Assembly: GCA_018678395.1 (NCBI GenBank)
Contig: JAHHMJ010000602.1
Coordinates: 1-5,539, forward strand
From: Gemmatimonadota bacterium
Lineage (GTDB): Bacteria; Gemmatimonadota; Gemmatimonadetes; Longimicrobiales; Gaopeijiaceae
Reading direction: 5' to 3'
DNA: 5,539 nucleotides
The notes under the pieces are model-generated. The model saw only the letters and a program-made list of their open reading frames with translations, did no database searches and was not told where the DNA came from. Below are positions 1 through 5,388 of this stretch, piece after piece; position 1 is the first letter of the stretch, and the number at the start of each line of letters is the position of its first letter. The position numbers and the translations under genes were made by a program.

Positions 1-360
1 GCCCTGCTCGACCCGGGCCACGAGCCAGGCACGCACGAAGTCGAAGACGTTCTTGAGCGTGAAGGCGACGAGGATGAGGATGATGATCCCCTGCACCGCG
101 GCGAGCGGATCGCCGTCCAGATCCACGATCCGGTAGACCGTCACGTCGAGGAACCGGTCCATCGGCGCCGACGCGTCGGCCGGAACCCCCGCACCCGCCA
201 GATCCGCCCCGTCGTCGGCGAAGCGCGCCCGGACGAAGGGGATCAGCAGGACGTACGACACGGCGTCGAGCCCCGCGTACGCGAAGGTCGCGAGGACCGC
301 CAGCACGAAGTACGAGCCGTGCGGCCGAAGGTATCGGAGAATTCTCAGGTAGAGCGCCAC
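1..360 (-). CDS. ABC exporter half-transporter, N-terminal fragment (runs off left edge)
   Basis: The first 120 residues of a membrane protein are visible, starting at a GTG at 360. An in-frame TGA lies 33 bases upstream (it is the stop codon of the neighbouring lipoprotein gene), so no longer start is possible. Residues 1-16 are basic and amphipathic (LRILRYLRPH). Residues 17-40 form a first membrane span, followed by an acidic, Ala/Gly-rich extracytoplasmic loop (about 45-85). A second span lies at about 88-105 and leads into TLKNVFDFVRAWLVARVEQ. This order, and the LKN...ARVEQ stretch in particular, is typical of the first two helices of MsbA-like ABC exporters that carry a C-terminal ATPase domain. 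The ATPase domain lies outside the window, so the substrate cannot be inferred. There is no clear Shine-Dalgarno sequence. The gene sits 33 bases behind the lipoprotein gene and is probably co-transcribed with it. Confidence 0.78.
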   Translation of the reverse strand, partial: MALYLRILRYLRPHGSYFVLAVLATFAYAGLDAVSYVLLIPFVRARFADDGADLAGAGVPADASAPMDRFLDVTVYRIVDLDGDPLAAVQGIIILILVAFTLKNVFDFVRAWLVARVEQG

Positions 361-393
361 GCCGGGAAAGGTAGCGCTCCGGCGGCGCGGGTG

Positions 394-579
394 TCAGTCG
401 CCGGAAGCGAACGCGCCGGCTTCGATCGAGCCGCGGTCGACGTCGGCGGAGGCCGTCGCCGCCTCGGCCGCCGATGCGTCGCCGGCCGGGGCCGACGCAC
501 ACCCCGACAGCAGCAGCCACAGCGCGATCGCCGTCACCACGAACACCCGTTCGACCGTCCCCTCACCCAGGCCCGCCAT
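394..579 (-). CDS. Small secreted lipoprotein (61 aa)
   Basis: I do not recognise the family. The protein has a short n-region ending in VER, a hydrophobic core VFVVTAIALWLLL (residues 12-24) and a lipobox LSGC with Cys27, all expected of a lipoprotein processed by signal peptidase II. The mature part is only about 35 residues, rich in Ala, Ser, Asp and Glu (CASAPAGDASAAEA...), with no fold I can name. I chose the ATG at 579 because GGAGG lies 5 bases upstream. An in-frame ATG at 603 has no such site, and the predicted sigma-54 transcription start near 614 would leave it almost no leader. The gene is 33 bases upstream of the ABC exporter gene on the same strand. A role beside that exporter is inference from position only. 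The lipobox and ribosome site argue against a chance reading frame. Confidence 0.6.
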   Translation of the reverse strand: MAGLGEGTVERVFVVTAIALWLLLSGCASAPAGDASAAEAATASADVDRGSIEAGAFASGD

Positions 580-624
580 CCATCCCTCCAGGTGGTCGTT
601 CATCCATCGCCCGTGAAACGACCG

Positions 625-641
625 TGCAGGGGGCGTGCCAA
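625..641 (-). promoter_or_regulatory. Sigma-54 (RpoN) -24/-12 promoter
   Basis: Read on the minus strand the site is TTGGCACGCCCCCTGCA. The sigma-54 consensus is TGGCACG, four free bases, then TTGCA/T. The only difference is C for the first T of the -12 element, and the GG-to-GC spacing is exactly 10. Counting from the C at 626 as -12 predicts a transcription start near 614, which is an A on the minus strand. That leaves a leader of about 35 bases with a GGAGG site before the lipoprotein ATG at 579. The location, in the gap between the PorX-like gene and the lipoprotein/ABC genes and pointing at the latter, fits a real promoter. Activation would need an enhancer-binding AAA+ protein; none is encoded here. 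Confidence 0.6.
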
Positions 642-675
642 CCCCGAGAGGGGGGAAATCCGGGCGCGGACGGGG

Positions 676-705
676 GTCGGGCGTCCTCGACGGGGGACAC
701 CCGAC
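676..705 (-). terminator. Stem-loop after the PorX-like gene; terminator or activator-site dyad
   Basis: On the minus-strand transcript GUCGGGUGUCC and GGACGCCCGAC form an 11-bp stem with one G-U pair and an 8-base loop, beginning 17 bases after the stop codon. This is the expected place for a transcription terminator separating the PorX-like gene from the sigma-54 unit. No U-tract follows, so it is not a classical intrinsic terminator. The same dyad is centred about 75 bases upstream of the predicted sigma-54 start, so it could instead bind an enhancer protein. Confidence 0.4.
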
Positions 706-721
706 GGCGAGACCGTCCCCG

Positions 722-2296
722 TCAGCGCGGCCGAGGCGTGAGGGTCGCGACCGGCACGATCATCTCCTCGGGCGAGATTCCGCCGTGGAGGAACGAATTC
801 CGGTACTTGGCCTGGTACTCACGCAGCTTCGTGGGATACACGAAGAAGTAGTCGTCCACCGCCAGTGCGTACGTGGTGCCGAGCCGGCCTTTCGGTAGCC
901 GCAGGTCGTACGGGTCCTTGGTGCTGAGCGCGTGCTCGGCCGTCTCCGTGCGCAGATCCACCCCGAACTTGTACCGCAGGTTCGAGGTCGCGTCCCGACG
1001 CGCGAACACGGTCGTGGGATGCTGGCAGAGGATCGAGCCGTGATCGGTCGTCATGACCACCCGGTGTCCCCCCGCCGCCGCCTCGCGCAGGACCTCGAAG
1101 GCCGTGGACCGCTCGAACCACGACCGGGTGAGGTCACGAAGGGCACCCTCGTCCTTGGCCACCTCCATCAGGATCGGGCTCTCGGACCGCCCGTGGGTCA
1201 TCAGGTCGACGAAGTTGAAGACCATGGCCACGACCCTGCCGGGCGTCCGCAACGCCTGCCGCACCCGGGCCCGGACGTGGTCGCCGTCCCGATCGCTGAA
1301 GATCTTCTCGTAGTGCACCGGGACGTCCCGACCCGTCAGGCGGCGCAGCTGCTCCTCGAGCAATTCGTCCTCGAAGGCGTTCAGCGACCCCTCGTCGTCC
1401 GACTGATTCCACCACTGTGGACGATCACGGGCGATGTCGTCGACGAACTGTCCTGAAAAGATCGCATTGCGCGCATACGGCGTCGCGGTCGGCAGGATCG
1501 AGTAGTGGTAGGACTCCTCGATGTCGAAGTAGCGGGCCAGGAGCGGCGAGATGACCCTCCACTGATCGAGCCGCATGCAATCGAGCACCACGAAGAAGAC
1601 CGGGGCCTCGCCCAGCAGCGGAAGCAGGTGGTGCCGCACCACATCGACCGAGAGGTCGGGGCGGCCCTCCGCGCCCCGCATCCACTCCGGATACTGCCGA
1701 ACGATCCACCCGCCGAAGTCCCGGCGCAGGTCCACCATCATCGCCTCGACGGAGTCGAGCAGGCCGTGCTCTCCGGCCCGTTCGAGCCGGATGTGCCAGT
1801 CGGTCAGCTCCGTGTACAGATCGCGGAAATCGTCCGCGGTGTGCGCCTCCTGCCGCTTCATCGACAGCCGGCCGAACCGCCCCGCGAAGTCCTGCGCGAC
1901 CTGTTGCTGCCGAATGGTCGAGCCCTCGAGAATCCGCGTCACGACCGACAGAACCTGGCGAGGCGAGGTCGGCTTGACGAGGTAGTCGTCGACCCGTCTG
2001 CCGATGGCCTCGGTCATGGTCTTGTCCTCTTCGGACTTCGAGACCATCACCACGCGTGCGTACGGATCGTCCCGCCGCAGGATCTCGAGCACCTCCAGGC
2101 CCCGCCGACCGGGCATCTGCTCGTCGAGGAGCACCAGGTCGTAGGCGTTCTCTCGGAGCAGGGCCAACGCGTCGTCGCCGTTGGCGATCGCGTCGACGTG
2201 GTACCCGCGCGCCTGGAGAAAGAGGACGTGGGGCCGCAGCAGCGCGACCTCGTCGTCGACCCAGAGAATGCGCTTTCCACGCGCCAGTTCGGACAT
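722..2296 (-). CDS. porX-like: PorX-like response regulator with PglZ/alkaline-phosphatase-superfamily domain
   Basis: This 524-residue fusion has a receiver domain, a helical linker and a phosphatase/phosphodiesterase domain. Residues 7-123 are a CheY-like receiver: acidic pair D14/D15 (ILWVDDE), phospho-acceptor D58 (LLDEQMPG), S86 (VMVSKSEED) and K108 (YLVKP). A helical linker spans about 124-220. Residues 230-524 carry the PglZ-type alkaline-phosphatase fold with a full candidate set of metal and catalytic residues: D239 (VLDCMRLDQW), T272 at the nucleophile position (LPTATPYARNAIFSG), D364 and H368 (NFVDLMTHGRSE), D418/H419 (TTDHGS) and H504 (SFLHGGIS). Order, length and motifs match PorX, which with the kinase PorY and sigma factor SigP controls type IX secretion in Porphyromonas; PorX has reported oligonucleotide phosphodiesterase activity. 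No kinase or secretion gene is visible here, so the target is unknown. I chose the ATG at 2296 because homology begins there (MSELARGKRILWVDDE); the ribosome site is weak (TAGG). It follows the barrel gene by 52 bases, probably as one operon. Confidence 0.9.
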   Translation of the reverse strand: MSELARGKRILWVDDEVALLRPHVLFLQARGYHVDAIANGDDALALLRENAYDLVLLDEQMPGRRGLEVLEILRRDDPYARVVMVSKSEEDKTMTEAIGRRVDDYLVKPTSPRQVLSVVTRILEGSTIRQQQVAQDFAGRFGRLSMKRQEAHTADDFRDLYTELTDWHIRLERAGEHGLLDSVEAMMVDLRRDFGGWIVRQYPEWMRGAEGRPDLSVDVVRHHLLPLLGEAPVFFVVLDCMRLDQWRVISPLLARYFDIEESYHYSILPTATPYARNAIFSGQFVDDIARDRPQWWNQSDDEGSLNAFEDELLEEQLRRLTGRDVPVHYEKIFSDRDGDHVRARVRQALRTPGRVVAMVFNFVDLMTHGRSESPILMEVAKDEGALRDLTRSWFERSTAFEVLREAAAGGHRVVMTTDHGSILCQHPTTVFARRDATSNLRYKFGVDLRTETAEHALSTKDPYDLRLPKGRLGTTYALAVDDYFFVYPTKLREYQAKYRNSFLHGGISPEEMIVPVATLTPRPR

Positions 2297-2348
2297 GACG
2301 CCTACGGTATGGCTTCGGCCCGCCCTTGGCGAGCGGTGCGCCCTCGGC

Positions 2349-3674
2349 TCAGCGACCGCGCCCGAAGAACCCGCCGAATCCTCCGCCACCGAAGCGGTTG
2401 TTGACGACGTTGTTGTAGATCGAGCCGAACTGGACCGAGAAGCCGAATTCCATCCCGTAGGTGAAGCTCTGCGACCGACGCACGAGATCGAGGAGTTCCT
2501 CTTCGGTCGTGGCACTGCCGGCCGCGAGGTAGATCTGGTCGCTGACCCACCCGACGTTGGCCTCGGCGTTCACGCTGAAGCCCCGCACGATGCGGAACTC
2601 GACGTCCCCGCGCAGGCTGACGTTGTACAGGTCGAGATCGTGCAGGAAGTGCGATCCCCGGATTCGAATACCGGCGTCGCCCCAGGGCTGCCGCTGAGAG
2701 AAGTCGATCTCCAGCGACTGCTCCCAGCGGGTCTCGTGCCACTGGCCGAGCGCCGTCTTCTCGATGTAGTCCCGGTAGGAGGGCCCGATCTGGTAGTACA
2801 CGGTGAGCGCCCGGCGAGTGGCTTCCTCGTAGGGGAAGAGACTGTACTCGAGGCCGGGCGTGAACTCCCAGCGGAAGTCCTGGTTGAAGCTGACGATCCG
2901 CCGGACCTCTCCGCGGACCCCGACCGACCAGTGGTCCGCGAGCGCGTACGCGACCAGCTGGGTGAAGCCGTAGTCCGTACGGGCATCGACGAAGTCGTCC
3001 TGCCCGGTGATCTCGATGCGCCGCCGGTTGTAGTTGACGTTCCCGAACAGGTTGATCTTCCAGGTCGGGCTGACGCGCGACGCCGACACGAAGCTGTTCA
3101 TGCGGCGGTTGCTGCGGGTGTCCTCACCGCTGAGGTTGGCGCTCCCGTTCACACGGAAGACCCATAGATCCCAGGGGTCTTCGACCTCTTCGGCGGCAAC
3201 GACCCCCTCCGCGGGATCTTCCTCGGCGGTGACCTGGCCCTCGATCACCACGAGACCGCGAAATCCCGCCTCCTGGGCGAACCGGGCGAAACCGACCGCG
3301 AGCGCGCCCGTGATGCCGTCGAGCTCTTCGCGGTCGGTGTCGGTCGGCAGCGTCGTATGGCGAATCTGGTCCTCGTAGCCCTCGAAGTCCCCCTCACCGA
3401 TGAAGTCGAGCTGGTACTCCCGCCCTCCGGCGCCCGTCCCCTGGCTGGTCACGATGAGGTGCACGTCGGAGTCCTGGCGATCGCGCACCCAGTTCACCCA
3501 GGTGATCTCGGTCCGGTAGTACTGCGAATTGCAGTTGGGCCCGTCGCAGTCGAAGAACACGCTCGGCAGCGTGCCCCCGGTGGGCGCTTGCCCCGCGAGG
3601 GGGGCGACGCCGACCGCGAGAAGGGCGACCGGCCAGAGCAAACGGAGGAGAGGCATGAAGGGCGGCGTGGCCAT
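2349..3674 (-). CDS. Secreted outer-membrane beta-barrel protein, family uncharacterised
   Basis: The protein is 441 residues. Residues 1-30 are a signal peptide (hydrophobic LLWPVALLAVGVAPLAG, probable cleavage after AGQA). A periplasmic segment follows with two close cysteines, C43 and C48 (DCDGPNC), and a well-formed stretch YYRTEITWVNWVRDRQDSDVHLIVTSQGTG (about 52-81). A domain of mixed predicted structure runs to about 150, then a low-complexity acidic linker EEDPAEGVVAAEEVED. From about 168 there are alternating hydrophobic/polar strands rich in Tyr, Trp and Arg, as in an outer-membrane barrel, ending with FSVQFGSIYNNVVNNRF (about 412-428). A Gly/Phe/Arg tail GGGGFGGFFGRGR follows. I recall similar hypothetical proteins with a DC...C start and a GSIYNNVVN end from Gemmatimonadota and Bacteroidota; no function is known to me. 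The start could be ATG 3674 or ATG 3656 (residue 7, giving a shorter n-region); neither has a clear ribosome site. It lies 52 bases upstream of the PorX-like gene. Confidence 0.75.
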   Translation of the reverse strand: MATPPFMPLLRLLWPVALLAVGVAPLAGQAPTGGTLPSVFFDCDGPNCNSQYYRTEITWVNWVRDRQDSDVHLIVTSQGTGAGGREYQLDFIGEGDFEGYEDQIRHTTLPTDTDREELDGITGALAVGFARFAQEAGFRGLVVIEGQVTAEEDPAEGVVAAEEVEDPWDLWVFRVNGSANLSGEDTRSNRRMNSFVSASRVSPTWKINLFGNVNYNRRRIEITGQDDFVDARTDYGFTQLVAYALADHWSVGVRGEVRRIVSFNQDFRWEFTPGLEYSLFPYEEATRRALTVYYQIGPSYRDYIEKTALGQWHETRWEQSLEIDFSQRQPWGDAGIRIRGSHFLHDLDLYNVSLRGDVEFRIVRGFSVNAEANVGWVSDQIYLAAGSATTEEELLDLVRRSQSFTYGMEFGFSVQFGSIYNNVVNNRFGGGGFGGFFGRGR

Positions 3675-3776
3675 GTAGGGGAAACAGGTGTTCAGACTTC
3701 GAGCACACCCGAACGTAACGATGTGTTGAGGATCGTCCTCGTGGGGGTCACCGGGTCGGGAGGGGCGGACCGCACC
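3675..3776. other. Intergenic region before the barrel gene
   Basis: This 102-base gap separates the 4415 gene's stop from the barrel start, both on the minus strand. I see no convincing promoter and no strong terminator, only a 5-bp stem with a 3-base loop at 3728..3740. Read-through from the upstream gene into the barrel and PorX-like genes is possible. Confidence 0.35.
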
Positions 3777-4415
3777 CTAGCCGGGAAAGGGCAGGCTCCA
3801 GCCGATCGCGACCGATCCCGGGAGCGGGGCCGCCGAGACCTGTACGGAGGCGACGGCATCGACGAGTCTCGACAGTCTCCCGGAGCTCGAGTGCCAGGCC
3901 CATCCGTCCAGGGCCAGGAGCGCGGCGCCCTGCAGCACCACCGCCATCGCGTGTCCGCGGACCACATCGCCGGACCGTAGTCCGCGACCCGACGCGATCC
4001 ACAGCGCCGAGCCGACCGCCACGTAGCCCACGTTGAGCCCCAGGTTCACGAGCAGCAGGTGGGCCCACCGATCTTCGGCCTGGAGGGCCGAGGCCCAGTC
4101 GGTGGCCACCGCCCCGCCGTCCCCGGCGAAGCCCCAGGCGACGATGCCGAGGTTGATCGCACCCCACGCCGCGGTCTGGATGCCGAACCCCTTCCGCGTC
4201 GCGTGCGCGTCCCCCGCCGTGGCGGCGAACGCCAGGCCGGCCGCCAGGCTGGCGCCGCCCCACACGGCGACCCGCCAGAGATGGTCACGCTGTGCGGCGC
4301 GCAGGGCTTCGTTCAGGGCGGTGGGATCCGCCTGCGCGGACACGGCCACCGGCAGCAACAGTGCGAGGAGCACGATGACCGGGGCACGTCGGAAGGATCG
4401 AGAGGTCGCCGTCAT
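3777..4415 (-). CDS. Small multi-span membrane protein with signal peptide, possibly DUF6992-like
   Basis: The protein is 212 residues. Residues 1-28 look like a cleaved signal peptide: basic RSFRR, then VIVLLALLLPVAVSAQA. The mature part has about four hydrophobic spans, near 48-66, 80-96, 117-140 and 152-170, separated by short Gly/Ala/Asp-rich loops. It contains WGGASLAAGLAFA and AAWGAINLGIVAWGF, the tryptophan/glycine pattern I associate with DUF6992, a small membrane family of unknown function common in Bacteroidota; this match is from memory. The last residues (SVAIGWSLPFPG) resemble a beta-strand, so a small outer-membrane protein is an alternative. The start is set at ATG 4415, directly before the signal peptide; an in-frame extension to 4463 adds unrelated residues. 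The ribosome site is weak. The gene reads toward the barrel gene 102 bases away and diverges from the DUF4105 gene. Confidence 0.65.
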   Translation of the reverse strand: MTATSRSFRRAPVIVLLALLLPVAVSAQADPTALNEALRAAQRDHLWRVAVWGGASLAAGLAFAATAGDAHATRKGFGIQTAAWGAINLGIVAWGFAGDGGAVATDWASALQAEDRWAHLLLVNLGLNVGYVAVGSALWIASGRGLRSGDVVRGHAMAVVLQGAALLALDGWAWHSSSGRLSRLVDAVASVQVSAAPLPGSVAIGWSLPFPG

Positions 4416-4529
4416 GGTGCACCAGAACCCCGGGCGGACCGTCGGGTGCCCACCGCACCGCAAAGCCGTATTCTTCGATATGGACCTTCCCTTCTCTCCC
4501 GTTCCGCCGCCGTTTCCCGGCGGCGGATC
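4416..4529. promoter_or_regulatory. Divergent promoter region
   Basis: This 114-base gap lies between two genes transcribed away from each other, so promoters for both should be here. The only A/T-richer stretch is about 4461-4483. On the plus strand it holds TATTCT at 4469..4474, a four-of-six match to a -10 box, with no good -35 element. The start it predicts falls at about 4480-4482. For the minus-strand gene I see no box worth naming. The gap also holds the hairpin and possible leader peptide listed separately. Confidence 0.3.
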
Positions 4530-4533
4530 ATGA
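4480..4533 (+). CDS. Possible 17-aa proline-rich leader peptide overlapping the DUF4105 start
   Basis: A short frame from ATG 4480 encodes MDLPFSPVPPPFPGGGS. Its TGA shares bases with the downstream ATG as ATGA (4530-4533), a classic translational-coupling arrangement. It contains three prolines in a row (residues 9-11), a known ribosome-slowing, EF-P-dependent motif, and its last codons cross the hairpin at 4503..4527. No ribosome site precedes it; if the weak -10 box is real, it would be read from a leaderless transcript. In GC-rich DNA such a frame can occur by chance, so this is a candidate only. Confidence 0.22.
   Translation: MDLPFSPVPPPFPGGGS
4503..4527 (+). promoter_or_regulatory. 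Perfect 10-bp GC hairpin just before the DUF4105 start codon
   Basis: TCCGCCGCCG (4503-4512) and CGGCGGCGGA (4518-4527) are exact reverse complements around a 5-base loop TTTCC. The stem ends two bases before the ATG at 4530 and would bury the only purine-rich sequence available for ribosome binding (GGCGGCGGA). This suggests control of translation initiation, relieved by a ribosome crossing the upstream short frame. It is not a terminator: no T-tract follows. Confidence 0.4.
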
Positions 4534-5375
4534 AGCGCCGCTCCGTGGGCACCTTACTCGGCCTGCTGGTCTTCGTGGTCGTCGCAGGAGCCGGCTCCTG
4601 GGCCGCGACGGCCGGACGTCGCGCCCCCATGTCCGATCGGGGATGGGCGCTCGACCACGAGCGGGCCGTCGGGGTCGCGGTGACCGCGGACACGGTCGTC
4701 CTCACCGACATCCGGGACTTCCGCTGGTCGTCTCCGTCCGAATTCGAAGAGCGCTACCGCACCGCGGAGATCCCCCTCGACGAAGTGCGCGGCGTCTGGT
4801 TCGTGCTCGCTCCCTTCGCCAAGCGCTGGCGGGGACTGGCCCACAGCTTTCTCAGCTTCGAGCTGACCGGAGATCGCTTCCTCTCGGTGTCGGTCGAGGC
4901 CCGCCGGGAGGAGGACGAATCCTACTCCCTCGTCAAGGGACTGTGGCGGGGCTTCGAGACGACCTACGTCGTGGGCACGGAGCACGACCTCATCGGCCAG
5001 CGCGCGCTGCGCGGCGACACCCTCTTCGTCTACCCGTCCCGCGCGACGCCGGAGCAGGCCCGAGCCCTGTTCGTCGACATGATGCACCGCGCCGACGCGC
5101 TGATCCGAGAGCCCGAGTTCTACCACACGATCCTCAACAACTGCAACACCAACCTCCGCGACCACGTCAATCGGATCGCCTCGAGACCGCTGCCGTGGGG
5201 TTGGGGGATCCTGCTCCCCGGCTACAGTGACGCGCTCGCGCTCCGGCACGGCCTGCTCGACACCACGCTCGACATCGACGCGGCTCGCGAGCGCTACCGG
5301 GTCGACCCCGCCGCTCGAGCCGCTCTCGGCGCGGAGGACGACTTCGGGCGACGCATCCGCGAGGCGTTCCGGTAG
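4530..5375 (+). CDS. DUF4105 / Lnb N-terminal periplasmic domain protein
   Basis: The protein is 281 residues. It has a basic start (MKRR) and one hydrophobic segment (about 7-27), a signal anchor or signal peptide that places the rest outside the cytoplasm. The remainder matches DUF4105 along its length: DIRDFRW (60-66), the His motif LAHSFLSFEL (H105), SVEARREEDESYS (121-133), YVVGTEHDLI (146-155), the Cys motif ILNNCNTNLRDHVNR (C205) and WGWGILLPGYSDALALRHGLLDT (223-245). H105 and C205 are the expected catalytic pair. The family includes Lnb, the lipoprotein N-acyltransferase of Bacteroides, in which this domain is joined to a membrane domain; that part is absent here, so acyltransferase activity is not assured and another thiol acyl-transfer or hydrolase role is possible. 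ATG 4530 directly precedes the signal-type N-terminus; upstream in-frame residues run antisense to the neighbouring gene. It converges with speA, with 13 bases between their stops. Confidence 0.85.
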   Translation: MKRRSVGTLLGLLVFVVVAGAGSWAATAGRRAPMSDRGWALDHERAVGVAVTADTVVLTDIRDFRWSSPSEFEERYRTAEIPLDEVRGVWFVLAPFAKRWRGLAHSFLSFELTGDRFLSVSVEARREEDESYSLVKGLWRGFETTYVVGTEHDLIGQRALRGDTLFVYPSRATPEQARALFVDMMHRADALIREPEFYHTILNNCNTNLRDHVNRIASRPLPWGWGILLPGYSDALALRHGLLDTTLDIDAARERYRVDPAARAALGAEDDFGRRIREAFR

Positions 5376-5388
5376 CCCGGGCGCGGTC

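Larger units (their letters stand above)
580..721. other. Intergenic region, PorX-like gene to lipoprotein gene
   Basis: This 142-base gap is long compared with its neighbours (33 and 52 bases). It holds the stem-loop at 676..705, the sigma-54 site at 625..641 and the GGAGG ribosome site just above 579. Together these suggest that one transcription unit ends and another begins here. Reading frames across it on the plus strand have no support. Confidence 0.6.

Noticed and set aside
319..741. Plus-strand frame of 140 codons across the lipoprotein and intergenic region
   Set aside because: Arg/Pro-rich composition, no motif, and it conflicts with the lipoprotein frame and the sigma-54 promoter region.
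1505..2404. Plus-strand reading frame of 299 codons opposite the PorX-like gene
   Set aside because: It mirrors the receiver and phosphatase coding sequence; the translation is His/Pro/Arg-rich with no recognisable features.
2297..2515. 73-residue N-terminal extension of the PorX-like frame
   Set aside because: It overlaps the 3' end of the barrel gene, is Ser/Arg-rich low complexity, and receiver homology starts right after the ATG at 2296.
2181..3167. Long plus-strand reading frame (328 codons) opposite the barrel gene and the start of the PorX-like gene
   Set aside because: It is antisense to two genes with clear motifs, and its own translation lacks any domain or signal. GC-rich codon bias commonly leaves such frames open.
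3728..3740. 5-bp inverted repeat with a 3-base loop between the 4415 gene and the barrel gene
   Set aside because: Too short to stand out in GC-rich DNA, and no T-tract follows on either strand.
4059..4529. Upstream extension of the DUF4105 frame
   Set aside because: It runs antisense through the neighbouring membrane-protein gene and would place the signal-type segment in the interior.
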